Positions 17,119 through 26,231 of a stretch of 64,000 bases of DNA are shown piece by piece. How positions within the stretch are numbered: the first letter of the stretch is position 1; each line of letters opens with the position of its first letter. The DNA is from Bin55 sp028819195 (GTDB taxonomy: Bacteria > Pseudomonadota > Gammaproteobacteria > Pseudomonadales > Azotimanducaceae), in the NCBI GenBank assembly GCA_028819195.1, contig JAPPMF010000007.1, positions 62,001 to 126,000 of the forward strand, in the 5' to 3' direction. The position numbers were made by a program, and so were the translations under genes. The notes below the pieces were generated by a model. The model was not told the origin of the DNA and searched no databases. It was given only the letters and a program-made list of their open reading frames with translations.

Positions 17119-19698
17119 TTAATTTTGATGCCGGTCTTCTTGTTTGACGAGTTCAACTAACTGGTAAACCAAATCTAAAGCCGCACGCGGTGACAGTTCG
17201 TCAACTTGAGCCTCGCCTAAGAGGTCTATCGCGGGGTGCGAATATGGCTCTTGAGTAACGTCGTTATCAAACAAATCAGTACTGTGTTCTGTGTTACTCC
17301 TGACAGTCATTTGTTCTAACCGCCGCAGGTGGTTTTTAGCATTTTGCAGTACATTGCCAGGTACCCCAGCTAACTTAGCGACTTGGATCCCATAACTCTG
17401 AGACGCCGGTCCATCTTTAACCGAGTGCAAGAATACGACCTTCCGATTGTGTTCAGTAGCACTCAAATGTACATTCTTAACCCCGGGTAATTCATCCGCA
17501 ATCGTCGTTAGTTCTAAATAGTGAGTCGAAAATAACGTAAGTGATTGCAATTTGACCATCGCGCGCGCAATCGCAATTGCCAAAGCTAGCCCGTCGAGAG
17601 TACTGGTTCCGCGCCCGATCTCATCCAACAACACTAGACTGGAGTAGGTAGCATTGTGAAGAATATTCGCCGTTTCTGACATTTCAACCATAAAGGTCGA
17701 ACGACCTCCCGCTAAATCGTCAGCGGCTCCTATTCGCGTGAAAATGCGGTCGATTCGACCAACTGTCGCACTTTTGGCCGGCACAAAACAGCCGGTATAC
17801 GCCAACAACACAATGAGAGCTGTCTGGCGCATATAGGTAGATTTTCCTCCCATATTTGGACCCGTCACAATGAGCATTCGTTTTGTGTTATCGAAACTGA
17901 TTGAATTTGGTACAAACTGATGCTTCAACTTTGCGGCGACCATGGGGTGTCGGCCATCCTCAATGTTTAATACATGCCTCTCAGTAAACTCAGGTCGAAT
18001 TAGGTTGTGCTGCGCCGCGGCTTGTGCAAAACCATTGAGTACATCAAGTCGTGAAAGAACGTCGGCAACTTGTCGAAGTTCCGGTACGGATTGCGCGAGT
18101 TCGTCGACAAGTTCCACATACAGACTCTTTTCTAAACTCAACAGTTCAGCTTCTGCAGAAAGTATGCGTTCTTCAAATTCTTTAAGTTCCGTCGTAATAT
18201 AGCGTTCGGTGTGTTTAAGGGTTTGCCGACGTACATAATCTTCCGGTATCTCGTCTGCTTTTAATCTAGAGGCTTCCAAGTAATAACCATGTACACGATT
18301 AAAGCCGACTTTTAACTTGTCGATACCCGTACGTTGTTGTTCTCGTTTCTCGATTTCCTGTAAAAGTTCAGACTCATTCGTTCGAAGTTTTCGTAGTTCG
18401 TCGATTTCCGCGTCGTAGCCTTCGGCGATCACTCCACCATCTCTAATAGTTACGGGTGGATTCGAAACTATCGCACGCTCAATGAGTTCACGAACATGAC
18501 TCAAATCGGTCACACTAGCAAATCGTTTTTCTTCTTCGCCAAGATTTAAGTTTGTTATTTGCTTCTGAACTTGATAGAAGGCATGAATCGCCTCGCCAAT
18601 ACGAATTAGGTCACGTGGGGTTGCGTTCCGCATCGCGAGTCGAGAAACGATTCGATGTAGATCTTTAACAGGTCGAAGTGTATCAGCAATGTCCTGTGTG
18701 AGATTGTGAGCCTGAATGCCACTCACTAAATCAAGCCGCGCCCCGATCACGGTAGAATCAGTCGATGGTACGTTCAACCATTGACGTAGCAGTCTCGCGC
18801 CCATCGCGGTAACCGTGAAATTCACTACATCAAACAGGGTATTGCCATAGCTGGCTGAGCTCAACTGGCTATCGATTTCCAAGTTTCGGCGAGTTTGGGT
18901 ATCCATTTGCAAAATGCGATTGTTAGAGTACTCCTGGATCGATTGAATGAACTCTAACGATTGTTGTGCTGCCCGTTTGACGTACTGTAATGCTGCTGCA
19001 GCTGCTCCAACCAGTTTCGGATCATCATTGAAACCAAAGGCACGTAAATCACCGATGTCAAAATGTGTTTTTAGCAATTGGTCGCCTAGGAGTTCGTCAA
19101 ATTGCAAAGGGTCGACTTCACGTATTTTGTGTTCATCGCTAGTAAAGTTTGCGCGCTCCGGCACGATTATTTCAGTTGGTTGCACTTGATCGATAAAAGT
19201 TTGTAGTTCAGCACTTTCCTTTGCTTGTGCTATCGTAAAATTACCTGTTGAAAGATTTATCCAAGCTAAACCAGCAGATTGATTAGGGCGATCGTTCGGA
19301 TTTATCGCCATGAGCAGACTTTCTTGTTCGTGTTCGACAAGCGAGTCTTCGATAAGAGTCCCTGGCGTGATGACTCGAACAACTTTACGTTCAACCGGCC
19401 CATATTTTTCAGCAGTAGTACCGACTTGTTCACAGATGGCGACAGTTTTTCCTAAACTAATGAGTTTGTGGAGATGTGAATCGACAGAATGATACGGGAC
19501 TCCACACATGGGGACTGACTGTCCTGATTTTTTACCCCGGGAGGTAAGCGTTATGTCAAGCAGTTCGGCAGCTTCACAGGCATCGTCGAAGAACAATTCA
19601 TAAAAGTCTCCCATCCGGAAAAACAACAGGTCATCAGGATAGTTTGCTTTAATGGATAGGTATTGATCCATCATGGTTGTGCGATTGACTTTCGACAT
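17119..19698 (-). CDS. mutS: DNA mismatch repair protein MutS
   Basis: MutS recognises mispairs and small loops and starts repair together with MutL (also in this window). The N-terminal mismatch-binding domain carries the Phe-x-Glu intercalating motif (FFRMGDFYELF, about residues 26-36). The connector, lever and clamp regions follow. The ATPase has Walker A GPNMGGKST and the STFMVEMSE, LLDEIGRGTST and FSTHYLELT blocks. A C-terminal tail ends in SPRAALDLVYQLVEL, the short tetramerisation segment. Length 859 is normal. It is divergent from recA. Confidence 0.97.
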   Translation of the reverse strand: MSKVNRTTMMDQYLSIKANYPDDLLFFRMGDFYELFFDDACEAAELLDITLTSRGKKSGQSVPMCGVPYHSVDSHLHKLISLGKTVAICEQVGTTAEKYGPVERKVVRVITPGTLIEDSLVEHEQESLLMAINPNDRPNQSAGLAWINLSTGNFTIAQAKESAELQTFIDQVQPTEIIVPERANFTSDEHKIREVDPLQFDELLGDQLLKTHFDIGDLRAFGFNDDPKLVGAAAAALQYVKRAAQQSLEFIQSIQEYSNNRILQMDTQTRRNLEIDSQLSSASYGNTLFDVVNFTVTAMGARLLRQWLNVPSTDSTVIGARLDLVSGIQAHNLTQDIADTLRPVKDLHRIVSRLAMRNATPRDLIRIGEAIHAFYQVQKQITNLNLGEEEKRFASVTDLSHVRELIERAIVSNPPVTIRDGGVIAEGYDAEIDELRKLRTNESELLQEIEKREQQRTGIDKLKVGFNRVHGYYLEASRLKADEIPEDYVRRQTLKHTERYITTELKEFEERILSAEAELLSLEKSLYVELVDELAQSVPELRQVADVLSRLDVLNGFAQAAAQHNLIRPEFTERHVLNIEDGRHPMVAAKLKHQFVPNSISFDNTKRMLIVTGPNMGGKSTYMRQTALIVLLAYTGCFVPAKSATVGRIDRIFTRIGAADDLAGGRSTFMVEMSETANILHNATYSSLVLLDEIGRGTSTLDGLALAIAIARAMVKLQSLTLFSTHYLELTTIADELPGVKNVHLSATEHNRKVVFLHSVKDGPASQSYGIQVAKLAGVPGNVLQNAKNHLRRLEQMTVRSNTEHSTDLFDNDVTQEPYSHPAIDLLGEAQVDELSPRAALDLVYQLVELVKQEDRHQN

Positions 19699-19893
19699 GA
19701 ATTATGTGTTCGTGTGCTTGGTAGCTAGGTGTTACATTGTGTGGATTGATCGACAAGGTTCAATATCAACCATCCAAAAAATGATTAGTTAGTGAAATTT
19801 TTACAAGTTTTGTTGGAATTTTGTTGAATTAAACATAAATATAACTAAAATTATGTATAGGTAAACCTTTTGTAGATATGAGGAAGAACAGTT
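19699..19893. promoter_or_regulatory. Divergent mutS / recA promoter region without a visible LexA box
   Basis: The last 100 bases before recA are very AT-rich (TTGTTGGAATTTTGTTGAAT at 19810-19829, then TAAAAT at 19846-19851), and -35/-10 pairs can be drawn with imperfect spacing. AGGAAGAA precedes the recA ATG. I found neither CTGT-N8-ACAG nor GAAC-N4-GTTC, the LexA sites of the best known lineages, on either strand of this gap. Confidence 0.45.
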
Positions 19894-20946
19894 ATGAAGA
19901 CTGAAGGCAAGGACAGGGCACTCGAAGCGGCTCTGTCACAAATCGAAAAACAGTTTGGTAAGGGCTCCATGATGCGTCTTGGAGACCAAGAACAGGTTGA
20001 TGTTGCTGTAATCTCCACAGGATCACTTGCACTGGACATTGCTCTCGGCGTTGGCGGTTTGCCGCGCGGCCGAGTAGTAGAGATCTATGGGCCTGAATCT
20101 TCGGGTAAGACTACTTTGACTTTGCACGTAGTTGCCGAAGCACAAAAAGAAGGTGGTACCTGTGCCTTTATCGATGCCGAACACGCGATGGATCCAGTGT
20201 ATGCTAAGAAATTAGGGGTAAACACTGAGGACTTACTTGTCTCCCAGCCCGACACCGGCGAACAAGCACTTGAAATCTGCGACATGTTAGTACGCTCCAG
20301 TGCTATCGACGTTATTGTGATCGACTCAGTAGCCGCGCTCACACCGAAAGCTGAAATCGAAGGTGAAATGGGTGATTCACACGTCGGACTACAAGCACGT
20401 TTAATGAGCCAAGCGTTGCGGAAAATGACAGCGAACATCAAAAATTCCAATACGTTGGTGATTTTCATTAACCAAATTCGCTCGAAGATCGGTGTGATGT
20501 TTGGTTCGCCAGAGACGACTACCGGTGGTAATGCGTTGAAATTCTATGCATCAGTCCGGCTTGACATTCGCCGGATCGGCCAAATTAAAGAAGCCGAGGA
20601 AGTGCGCGGTAACCAAACTCGTGTGAAGGTTCTGAAAAACAAGGTTGCACCGCCATTTCGACAAGCTGAGTTCCAGATTTTGTATGACGAAGGAATCAAT
20701 CGCATGGGTGAAGTACTAGATTTAGGTGTTGCCCAGGGGTTGATTGAGAAATCGGGTACTTGGTATTCCATCAATGATGAACGTATTGGTCAAGGTCGCC
20801 GTCAAGCTGAGGCGTGGCTGAAAGAAAATGCCGAAAAAGCAGTGGCGGTTGAAGCCCAGATTCGCCAGGCGTTATTACGACCGTCCGAGAGTGACGAGGA
20901 AGACCTTGAGTCGACTAGTACAGAGGATGCTACTCTAAATCAATAG
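19894..20946 (+). CDS. recA: Recombinase RecA
   Basis: RecA forms filaments on single-stranded DNA, drives strand exchange and triggers LexA and UmuD self-cleavage. Walker A is GPESSGKTT (about residues 66-74), Walker B VIVIDSVAAL, loop L1 GEMGDSHVGLQARLMSQALRK in two parts, and loop L2 FINQIRSKIGVMFGSPETTTGG. The acidic C-terminal tail (SESDEEDLESTSTED) is typical. Length 350. recX follows after 3 bases. Confidence 0.98.
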   Translation: MKTEGKDRALEAALSQIEKQFGKGSMMRLGDQEQVDVAVISTGSLALDIALGVGGLPRGRVVEIYGPESSGKTTLTLHVVAEAQKEGGTCAFIDAEHAMDPVYAKKLGVNTEDLLVSQPDTGEQALEICDMLVRSSAIDVIVIDSVAALTPKAEIEGEMGDSHVGLQARLMSQALRKMTANIKNSNTLVIFINQIRSKIGVMFGSPETTTGGNALKFYASVRLDIRRIGQIKEAEEVRGNQTRVKVLKNKVAPPFRQAEFQILYDEGINRMGEVLDLGVAQGLIEKSGTWYSINDERIGQGRRQAEAWLKENAEKAVAVEAQIRQALLRPSESDEEDLESTSTEDATLNQ

Positions 20947-20949
20947 GAT

Positions 20950-21444
20950 GTGATTCGACAAAAACAGCGCACGGACGATAAAAGCGCATACGAAGTTGCC
21001 TTACGACTTCTTGGTTCTCGCGAACATTCCACGTTTGAGTTACGAACTAAGTTACTAAGACGTGGTTATTCAGACTCCGACATTCTTGCCACGGTCGCGC
21101 GGCTTAAATCGCAAGATTATTTGTCTGATGAACGGTTTACCGAAGCGTATATTCGTTTCCGATTATCGCGTGGGGATGGCCCGTTAAAAATACGTGCCCA
21201 ATTACTAAAACGCGGGATCGAAAATTCGTTAATTTCAAAGTTTCTTCGAAACGATGAAAGCTTTTGGCTGACGCAAGCATTAGCAGTTGATCGTAGAATA
21301 CGTGAATCGCCGCCAGCCAGTGAACTGCAAAGAACCGAGCAAGTATTGCGCAGTCGACGGGCGCGACGACTCAAGAATCGTGGGTTTCCCGCAAGAATCA
21401 TCGCTACTGTGTTAGAGGGTCATTCTGATTTGAATCAAGACTAA
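20950..21444 (+). CDS. recX: Regulatory protein RecX
   Basis: RecX binds in the RecA filament groove and limits its activity. The 164-residue protein has three-helix repeats: YEVALRLLGSREHSTFELRTKLLRRGY, LKSQDYLSDERFTEAYIRFRLSRGDGPLKIRAQLLKRGI and a more divergent third repeat. The start is GTG 20950; an ATG two bases earlier reads directly into TGA. Placement 3 bases after recA gives the usual recA-recX operon. Confidence 0.92.
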   Translation: MIRQKQRTDDKSAYEVALRLLGSREHSTFELRTKLLRRGYSDSDILATVARLKSQDYLSDERFTEAYIRFRLSRGDGPLKIRAQLLKRGIENSLISKFLRNDESFWLTQALAVDRRIRESPPASELQRTEQVLRSRRARRLKNRGFPARIIATVLEGHSDLNQD

Positions 21445-21486
21445 ACGCAAACTGTTTAAACCATTCAATTGCTCTAAGCTTTTTAT

Positions 21487-24090
21487 ATGCCACCGTACAC
21501 TAAAACTACTGATCTAAGACAAGCATTTATCGATTACTTTCGTGATCTTGATCATAAGATCTATCCGTCAGCTCCGTTGATCCCAACGAATGATCCTTCG
21601 TTGTTGTTCACCGTTGCGGGAATGGTGCAGTTTAAAGATGCATTAATCGGAGTCGAAACACCAGAAGTTGCGCGCGCTGCATCTTGTCAACTTTGCATGC
21701 GCGCCGGTGGCAAACACAATGACTTGGAAAATGTTGGCTATACGGCCCGCCACCACACTTTGTTCGAGATGCTTGGAAACTTTAGTTTCGGAGATTACTT
21801 TAAAGAAGAAGCCATCGATTGGGCGTGGAAGTTTGTGATTGATTATTTATGTCTAGATCCTGAACGAATTTGGATCACAGTGCATACCTCTGACGACGAA
21901 GCGCGCGAAATATGGATTAAGAAAATTGGCATCAGAGAAGAACGTGTTGTCGGACACGAGGCAAATTTCTGGGAGATGGGAGAAACCGGACCCTGCGGTC
22001 CGAACTCCGAGATTTTTTACGATCAAGGACCCACTGTTGAAGGTGGTCCACCCGGCTCTAAAGACGAAGACGGCGATCGTTTCCTAGAATTTTGGAACCT
22101 AGTTTTTCCACAATTCGATCGTCAACCCGACGGTGAATTACAACCCCTAGCAAATCCAGGCATCGATACCGGTTTAGGTTTAGAACGTACCGCGGCACTC
22201 ATGCAAAACGTAACTAACAACTACGACATTGACATATTCAAACAACTTGTTTCGCGGATTTCCCGGATCGTAGGTGCCCAAGTCGCGGAAAGTGCTTCCC
22301 ATCGGGTGATCGCAGACCACATACGCTCGTCAGCATTTTTAGTAGCTGACGGAGTCTTACCGAGTAACGAAGGTCGAGGTTATGTTCTCCGTCGAATCAT
22401 TCGGCGAGCTCTTCGACACGGGTATAAATTAGGCATTGAGGGAGCTTTTTTCAGTAGTTTGACAAAACCCTTAGTCGAGTGTATGGGAGAGACATACACC
22501 ATATTAGTAGAGAAGCAACAAATCATTCAAACAGCACTGCAAGAAGAGGAAGAAAAGTTTTCCGAAACACTACGCAATGGCATGGCGTTATTACAACGCG
22601 AAGTACAATCTCTAACGACATCGACCTTGAGTGGAGATGTCGCGTTTAAGTTATATGACACCTATGGATTTCCGGTAGATCTCACTGAAGATTTTGCCCG
22701 TGAGATTGGTATCATCGTCGATAATCAACGTTTTGAGGAGTTAATGGAACTGCAGCGTACAAGAGCTCGGAGTGCTAGCGCTTTTGATACCAATACAGCC
22801 GATAAACTACGATTTGATTCGAGTGTTGAGTTCATTGGTTACGATCACCTTGAATGTTCGTCGGTCATACTAGCACTGTACAGTAAAGACTTAGATGCAG
22901 TGGAAGTTCTTAATGAAGGTGACTTTGGTGTGTTAGTGGTTGACAAAACCTGTTTTTACGGCGAAGCTGGTGGCCAAGTGGGGGATACGGGTGAATTTGT
23001 GTCGGATTCTGCGGTATTTCGCGTGGAAGATACGATTCGTATGGATCGGCAATTTCTCCATAAAGGAAGGGTTGTTCAGGGTGGTTTTAAGTGTGGTGAT
23101 ACCGTCAATGGTCAGGTAGACGCACGGCGACGACAGGATATTACCCGAAATCATACAGGGACTCATTTACTTCACGCCGCGCTAAAAATGGTCTTGGGAG
23201 ATGAGGTACAGCAAAGAGGTTCATTAGTAGCTCCCGACCGACTACGTTTTGACTTTTCTCACAAGCAGCCGCTAAAACCTGCAGAGATTGAAGAATTAGA
23301 ACGACTGGTGAACGAACACATCGCGGTGAACAGTTTAGTAAATTCACAACTCTTACCATTCGACGACGCGAAAGAACTCGGTGCAGTTGCTTTATTTGGT
23401 GAAAAGTATGGAGATATTGTTCGCGTCTTAGAAACTGGTAATGGGTTCTCGTTGGAGTTATGTGGTGGTACTCACACATCGCGAACCGGGGAGATCGGTT
23501 GCTTTCGCATTATCGCTCAAGAAGGGATTGCTGCTGGAGTCAGAAGAATAGAAGCGGTCACAGGTCGTAAAGCTGCTGAACGATTTATGGAAGATGGACG
23601 TTTGCTCCGCCAACTTTCCGATACCTTACAGGTGAGTTCGCAGGATCTTGTTGCCCGTGTTCACGCTTTAGTCGAAGACAACAAACGGTTGCAAAAGGCG
23701 TCGAAGCAAATTGCTAAACAGCAAGATACAGGATTGGGGAGAGACCTAGCCAAGTCAGCCAAAAAAATTAACGGTATAGCGGTTGTCGCTGCTGAGATTC
23801 AAGGTGATTCCAACACACTTATGTCACTTTACGATGATGTGGTTTCACGACTACCCGAACACATTGTGCTGTTAGCGACGATACACGATGGCAAAATTCA
23901 ACTAGTGTGCGGTGTATCAAAGAAATTGACTGCTGAATATCAAGCCAATAAGCTTTTACAGTCAGTTGCTGAACAAGTAGGGGCACGCGGCGGTGGGCGT
24001 GCCGAAATGGCGCGGGCAGGTGGTGGCGACAATATTGCTGCATTGCCTCAGGCACTAGCATCTATTGAAAAACTGATCAAGAATCCTTAA
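21487..24090 (+). CDS. alaS: Alanyl-tRNA synthetase
   Basis: AlaRS charges tRNA-Ala. The class II catalytic core starts with RQAFIDYFRDLDHKIYPSAPL and FTVAGMVQFKD (motifs 1 and 2). The tRNA-recognition domain follows. The editing domain has the zinc ligands HTGTHLLH and CGGTHTSRTGEIG. The C-terminal DHHA1-like domain ends with GARGGGRAEMARAGGG. Length 867 is normal. The gene order recX-alaS-lysC-csrA is widespread in Gammaproteobacteria. Confidence 0.97.
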   Translation: MPPYTKTTDLRQAFIDYFRDLDHKIYPSAPLIPTNDPSLLFTVAGMVQFKDALIGVETPEVARAASCQLCMRAGGKHNDLENVGYTARHHTLFEMLGNFSFGDYFKEEAIDWAWKFVIDYLCLDPERIWITVHTSDDEAREIWIKKIGIREERVVGHEANFWEMGETGPCGPNSEIFYDQGPTVEGGPPGSKDEDGDRFLEFWNLVFPQFDRQPDGELQPLANPGIDTGLGLERTAALMQNVTNNYDIDIFKQLVSRISRIVGAQVAESASHRVIADHIRSSAFLVADGVLPSNEGRGYVLRRIIRRALRHGYKLGIEGAFFSSLTKPLVECMGETYTILVEKQQIIQTALQEEEEKFSETLRNGMALLQREVQSLTTSTLSGDVAFKLYDTYGFPVDLTEDFAREIGIIVDNQRFEELMELQRTRARSASAFDTNTADKLRFDSSVEFIGYDHLECSSVILALYSKDLDAVEVLNEGDFGVLVVDKTCFYGEAGGQVGDTGEFVSDSAVFRVEDTIRMDRQFLHKGRVVQGGFKCGDTVNGQVDARRRQDITRNHTGTHLLHAALKMVLGDEVQQRGSLVAPDRLRFDFSHKQPLKPAEIEELERLVNEHIAVNSLVNSQLLPFDDAKELGAVALFGEKYGDIVRVLETGNGFSLELCGGTHTSRTGEIGCFRIIAQEGIAAGVRRIEAVTGRKAAERFMEDGRLLRQLSDTLQVSSQDLVARVHALVEDNKRLQKASKQIAKQQDTGLGRDLAKSAKKINGIAVVAAEIQGDSNTLMSLYDDVVSRLPEHIVLLATIHDGKIQLVCGVSKKLTAEYQANKLLQSVAEQVGARGGGRAEMARAGGGDNIAALPQALASIEKLIKNP

Positions 24091-24100
24091 GGACTAGGCA

Positions 24101-25354
24101 ATGCCTGTATTGGTTGTCAAATTTGGCGGGACGTCGGTCTCCGATGTGACGCGAATTCGCGCGGCCGCTAGCATCATTGCGAATTGTCAAAAAGAAGGTT
24201 ATAGTGTCGTCGTTGTAGTGTCTGCAATGGGTGGAGATACTGACCGTTTAGTCGAACTAGCACAAAGTATCTCATGTCACCCGGCGCGTCGAGAATTCGA
24301 TATGCTGCTTGCTTCTGGCGAACAGGTTTCCGTCGCCTTGTTGGCGATTGCTTTAAATGAGAAAGGGGTTAAGTCGAAATCTTATTTGGCTGATCAAATT
24401 CAATTTGTAACGGATGCTCAACATACTCGTGCAAATATCGTGCGAGTGGAAGTTGACAAACTGTTTCAATCGGTCACGGTTGGAGAAGTTCCTGTTATTG
24501 CCGGTTTTCAGGGGGTTTCTACCGACGGTGAAATCACGACGATTGGACGTGGTGGTTCTGATACTACGGCGGTCGCGATCGCCGCGGCGATGGACGCCGA
24601 AGAGTGTCGAATCTACACGGATGTGGACGGGGTTTATACCGCCGATCCACGAATTGTTGAACACGCGACCCGGATGGAACGTATTTCGTTTGAAGAGATG
24701 TTGGAAATGGCGGCACTCGGAGCGAAAGTACTACAAACTCAAAGTGTCGAGTACTCACGCCGACATTCGGTTCGGTTAAGAGTGTTGTCGAGTTTTAAAA
24801 ATGGAGGAGGAACCGTGATTGATACGGAAGAAAACGAACGGATGACAAATTTACCGGTCTCGGCGGTGACTTACGACAAGAACGATGCTAAAATCACCGT
24901 GCGGCATGTCCCCGATGTACCGGGAATCGCGTATCAACTTTTGGGTCCGATCGCTGATTCTGGAATATCGGTCGATATGATTGTTCAGAATGTCAGTGTG
25001 GATCAGCGAACGGATTTAACGTTTACTGTACCCAGAGAAAATTTCGACGTCAGTCTCAAGATTCTTAACGGTAGTGTTCCGAAACTTTGCAAAGAGTACC
25101 CACCTGATGATGGTAAACTCATTGAAGTAATTGGCGACGACACTATTGCGAAAGTAACGGTGGTCGGTCTTGGTATGCGTTCAAATGTTGGAGTAGCATC
25201 CAAAATGTTTGAAACTCTCGCTCAGTATGGGATCAATATTCAAATGATCTCGACTTCTGAGATAAAAATTTCTGTTGTGATTCATGTGGATTTTTGTGAA
25301 GTAGCGGTACGAGTTTTACATACTGCGTTCGGCCTGGATGCACCAAAAGATTGA
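24101..25354 (+). CDS. lysC: Aspartate kinase (monofunctional, two ACT domains)
   Basis: This enzyme phosphorylates aspartate, the first step towards lysine, threonine, methionine and diaminopimelate. The kinase domain begins VLVVKFGGTSVSD and includes TIGRGGSDTTAVAIAAAM and RIYTDVDGVYTADPR. Two ACT domains follow (about residues 265-330 and 345-410, with DVPGIAYQLLGPIADSGISVDM and SNVGVASKMFETLAQYGI), so feedback inhibition by lysine and/or threonine is expected. Length 417 fits the class common in Pseudomonas-like genomes. It begins 10 bases after alaS. Confidence 0.95.
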   Translation: MPVLVVKFGGTSVSDVTRIRAAASIIANCQKEGYSVVVVVSAMGGDTDRLVELAQSISCHPARREFDMLLASGEQVSVALLAIALNEKGVKSKSYLADQIQFVTDAQHTRANIVRVEVDKLFQSVTVGEVPVIAGFQGVSTDGEITTIGRGGSDTTAVAIAAAMDAEECRIYTDVDGVYTADPRIVEHATRMERISFEEMLEMAALGAKVLQTQSVEYSRRHSVRLRVLSSFKNGGGTVIDTEENERMTNLPVSAVTYDKNDAKITVRHVPDVPGIAYQLLGPIADSGISVDMIVQNVSVDQRTDLTFTVPRENFDVSLKILNGSVPKLCKEYPPDDGKLIEVIGDDTIAKVTVVGLGMRSNVGVASKMFETLAQYGINIQMISTSEIKISVVIHVDFCEVAVRVLHTAFGLDAPKD

Positions 25355-25452
25355 GGTTAATCGATAGTGAATTCTGGAGCTGTTTGCAAACTTTAATGCT
25401 GCAGATTCGCGAGAATTCTATCAAAATTGCAAATATACATCAAGAACATTAT

Positions 25453-25482
25453 TTGTTATAACAAGTCGATACATGGTAAAAT
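25453..25482 (+). promoter_or_regulatory. Probable csrA promoter
   Basis: A TTGTTA -35 (25453-25458) and a TAAAAT -10 (25477-25482) are 18 bases apart, and TGG before the -10 gives an extended -10. A leader of about 80 bases follows before csrA and ends in a strong AAGGAGG Shine-Dalgarno. Upstream, 25363-25430 has a palindrome GTTTGCAAAC inside a longer imperfect stem (GATAG.GAATTC with GAATTCTATC), which may mark the lysC 3' end. Confidence 0.5.
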
Positions 25483-25568
25483 AGTTACGGTTATAGGAGA
25501 TTCGTACTGTCCGGGTACGGTTGCTTGTGTAACTACACCGGTATAGTTGTGTTCAAGGAGGGAGACAG

Positions 25569-25754
25569 ATGTTAATTCTTACACGTCGAGTGAATGAGAC
25601 TGTGATCATCGACGAAAAGATTAAGATTACCGTTCTCGATACCCGAGGCAATCAAGTACGGATAGGCATCGATGCACCGCGCGATGTACTCATTCATCGT
25701 AAAGAGATATTTGATCGGAAAGTCAAGCAAAATCGAATAACCAATGGCGATTGA
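25569..25754 (+). CDS. csrA: Carbon storage regulator CsrA
   Basis: CsrA is a dimeric RNA-binding protein that represses or activates translation by binding GGA motifs in leaders. The 61-residue product has the full family sequence start MLILTRRVNETVIID, the beta-strand with R44 region RIGIDAPRDVLIHRKEI, and a short variable tail. A very strong Shine-Dalgarno (AAGGAGGG) contains GGA itself, so autoregulation by CsrA binding to its own leader is plausible. The csrA-tRNA neighbourhood is conserved. Confidence 0.97.
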   Translation: MLILTRRVNETVIIDEKIKITVLDTRGNQVRIGIDAPRDVLIHRKEIFDRKVKQNRITNGD

Positions 25755-25821
25755 GTTGGTTATTGGGTTTGCGTCTTACGTCGTGTGAGCGAACTGTTCG
25801 CACGAACTGAAGTTGTCTATT

Positions 25822-25898
25822 GCGCCTGTGGCCAAACTGGATAAGGCACCAGTCTACGAAACTGGCGACTACAGGTTCGAATCCTGTCAGGCGCGCCA
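25822..25898 (+). tRNA. tRNA-Arg(ACG)
   Basis: The 77-base cloverleaf has acceptor arms GCGCCTG and CAGGCGC, D stem GCC/GGC, anticodon stem CCAGT/ACTGG with loop CTACGAA (anticodon ACG, read as ICG), and T arm ACAGG-TTCGAAT-CCTGT. Discriminator G and an encoded CCA end it. It follows csrA by 67 bases; a hairpin (CGAA-CTG-TTCG with outer CGTG/CACG) sits between them near 25784-25805. Confidence 0.97.
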
Positions 25899-25916
25899 GC
25901 ATTTTTTACATTATTT

Positions 25917-26006
25917 GGAGAGGTGGCCGAGTGGTTGAAGGCGCTCCCCTGCTAAGGGAGTATGGGGTGATTCCCATCGAGGGTTCGAATCCCTCCCTCT
26001 CCGCCA
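25917..26006 (+). tRNA. tRNA-Ser(GCT)
   Basis: The 90-base type II tRNA has acceptor GGAGAGG/CCTCTCC, anticodon stem CTCCC/GGGAG with loop CTGCTAA (anticodon GCT, reading AGC/AGU), a long variable arm (TATGGGGTGATTCCCATC) and T arm GAGGG-TTCGAAT-CCCTC. Discriminator G and CCA are encoded. It lies 18 bases after tRNA-Arg, so both are probably one transcript. Confidence 0.97.
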
Positions 26007-26014
26007 AATTTGAA

Positions 26015-26185
26015 ATGTTGGACTCAAAACTTAATGCTCTGGATAGCAAGATTGAGTCCAAGTTCACCTCGGCCAAGTCGTCAAATGACGAAATGCAGAT
26101 AAAAATCAAGCACTAGGCGCTTATAGGGATTGGCATTGGGATTTGGCGATTTTTTAAATGGATCGCCGATTTAAACGTTAGTTAA
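26015..26185 (+). pseudogene. Decayed small coiled-coil / membrane-anchor gene fragment next to tRNA-Ser
   Basis: Starting at ATG 26015, 8 bases after the tRNA-Ser CCA, a frame encodes MLDSKLNALDSKIESKF and a polar stretch, then hits TAG at 26114. The same frame continues for 22 codons with a hydrophobic run (LIGIGIGIWRFFKW) and ends at TAA 26185. Together this looks like the C-terminal half of a coiled-coil protein with a terminal membrane anchor (DUF1640-like architecture), broken by a stop. Such short genes are often spread by mobile elements, and tRNA 3' ends are common integration sites. No second copy of the tRNA end is visible. Confidence 0.45.
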
Positions 26186-26231
26186 CGATTGGATTCGTCG
26201 TTACCACTGAACCAAAATAAATAATCTACGA

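Noticed and set aside
25784..25805. Intrinsic terminator after csrA
   Set aside because: The hairpin is bulged and not followed by a U-tract; csrA may read through into the tRNAs.
25820..26116. 98-codon ORF across the tRNA pair
   Set aside because: Most of it is tRNA sequence read as protein; only the part after tRNA-Ser was kept, as a pseudogene fragment.
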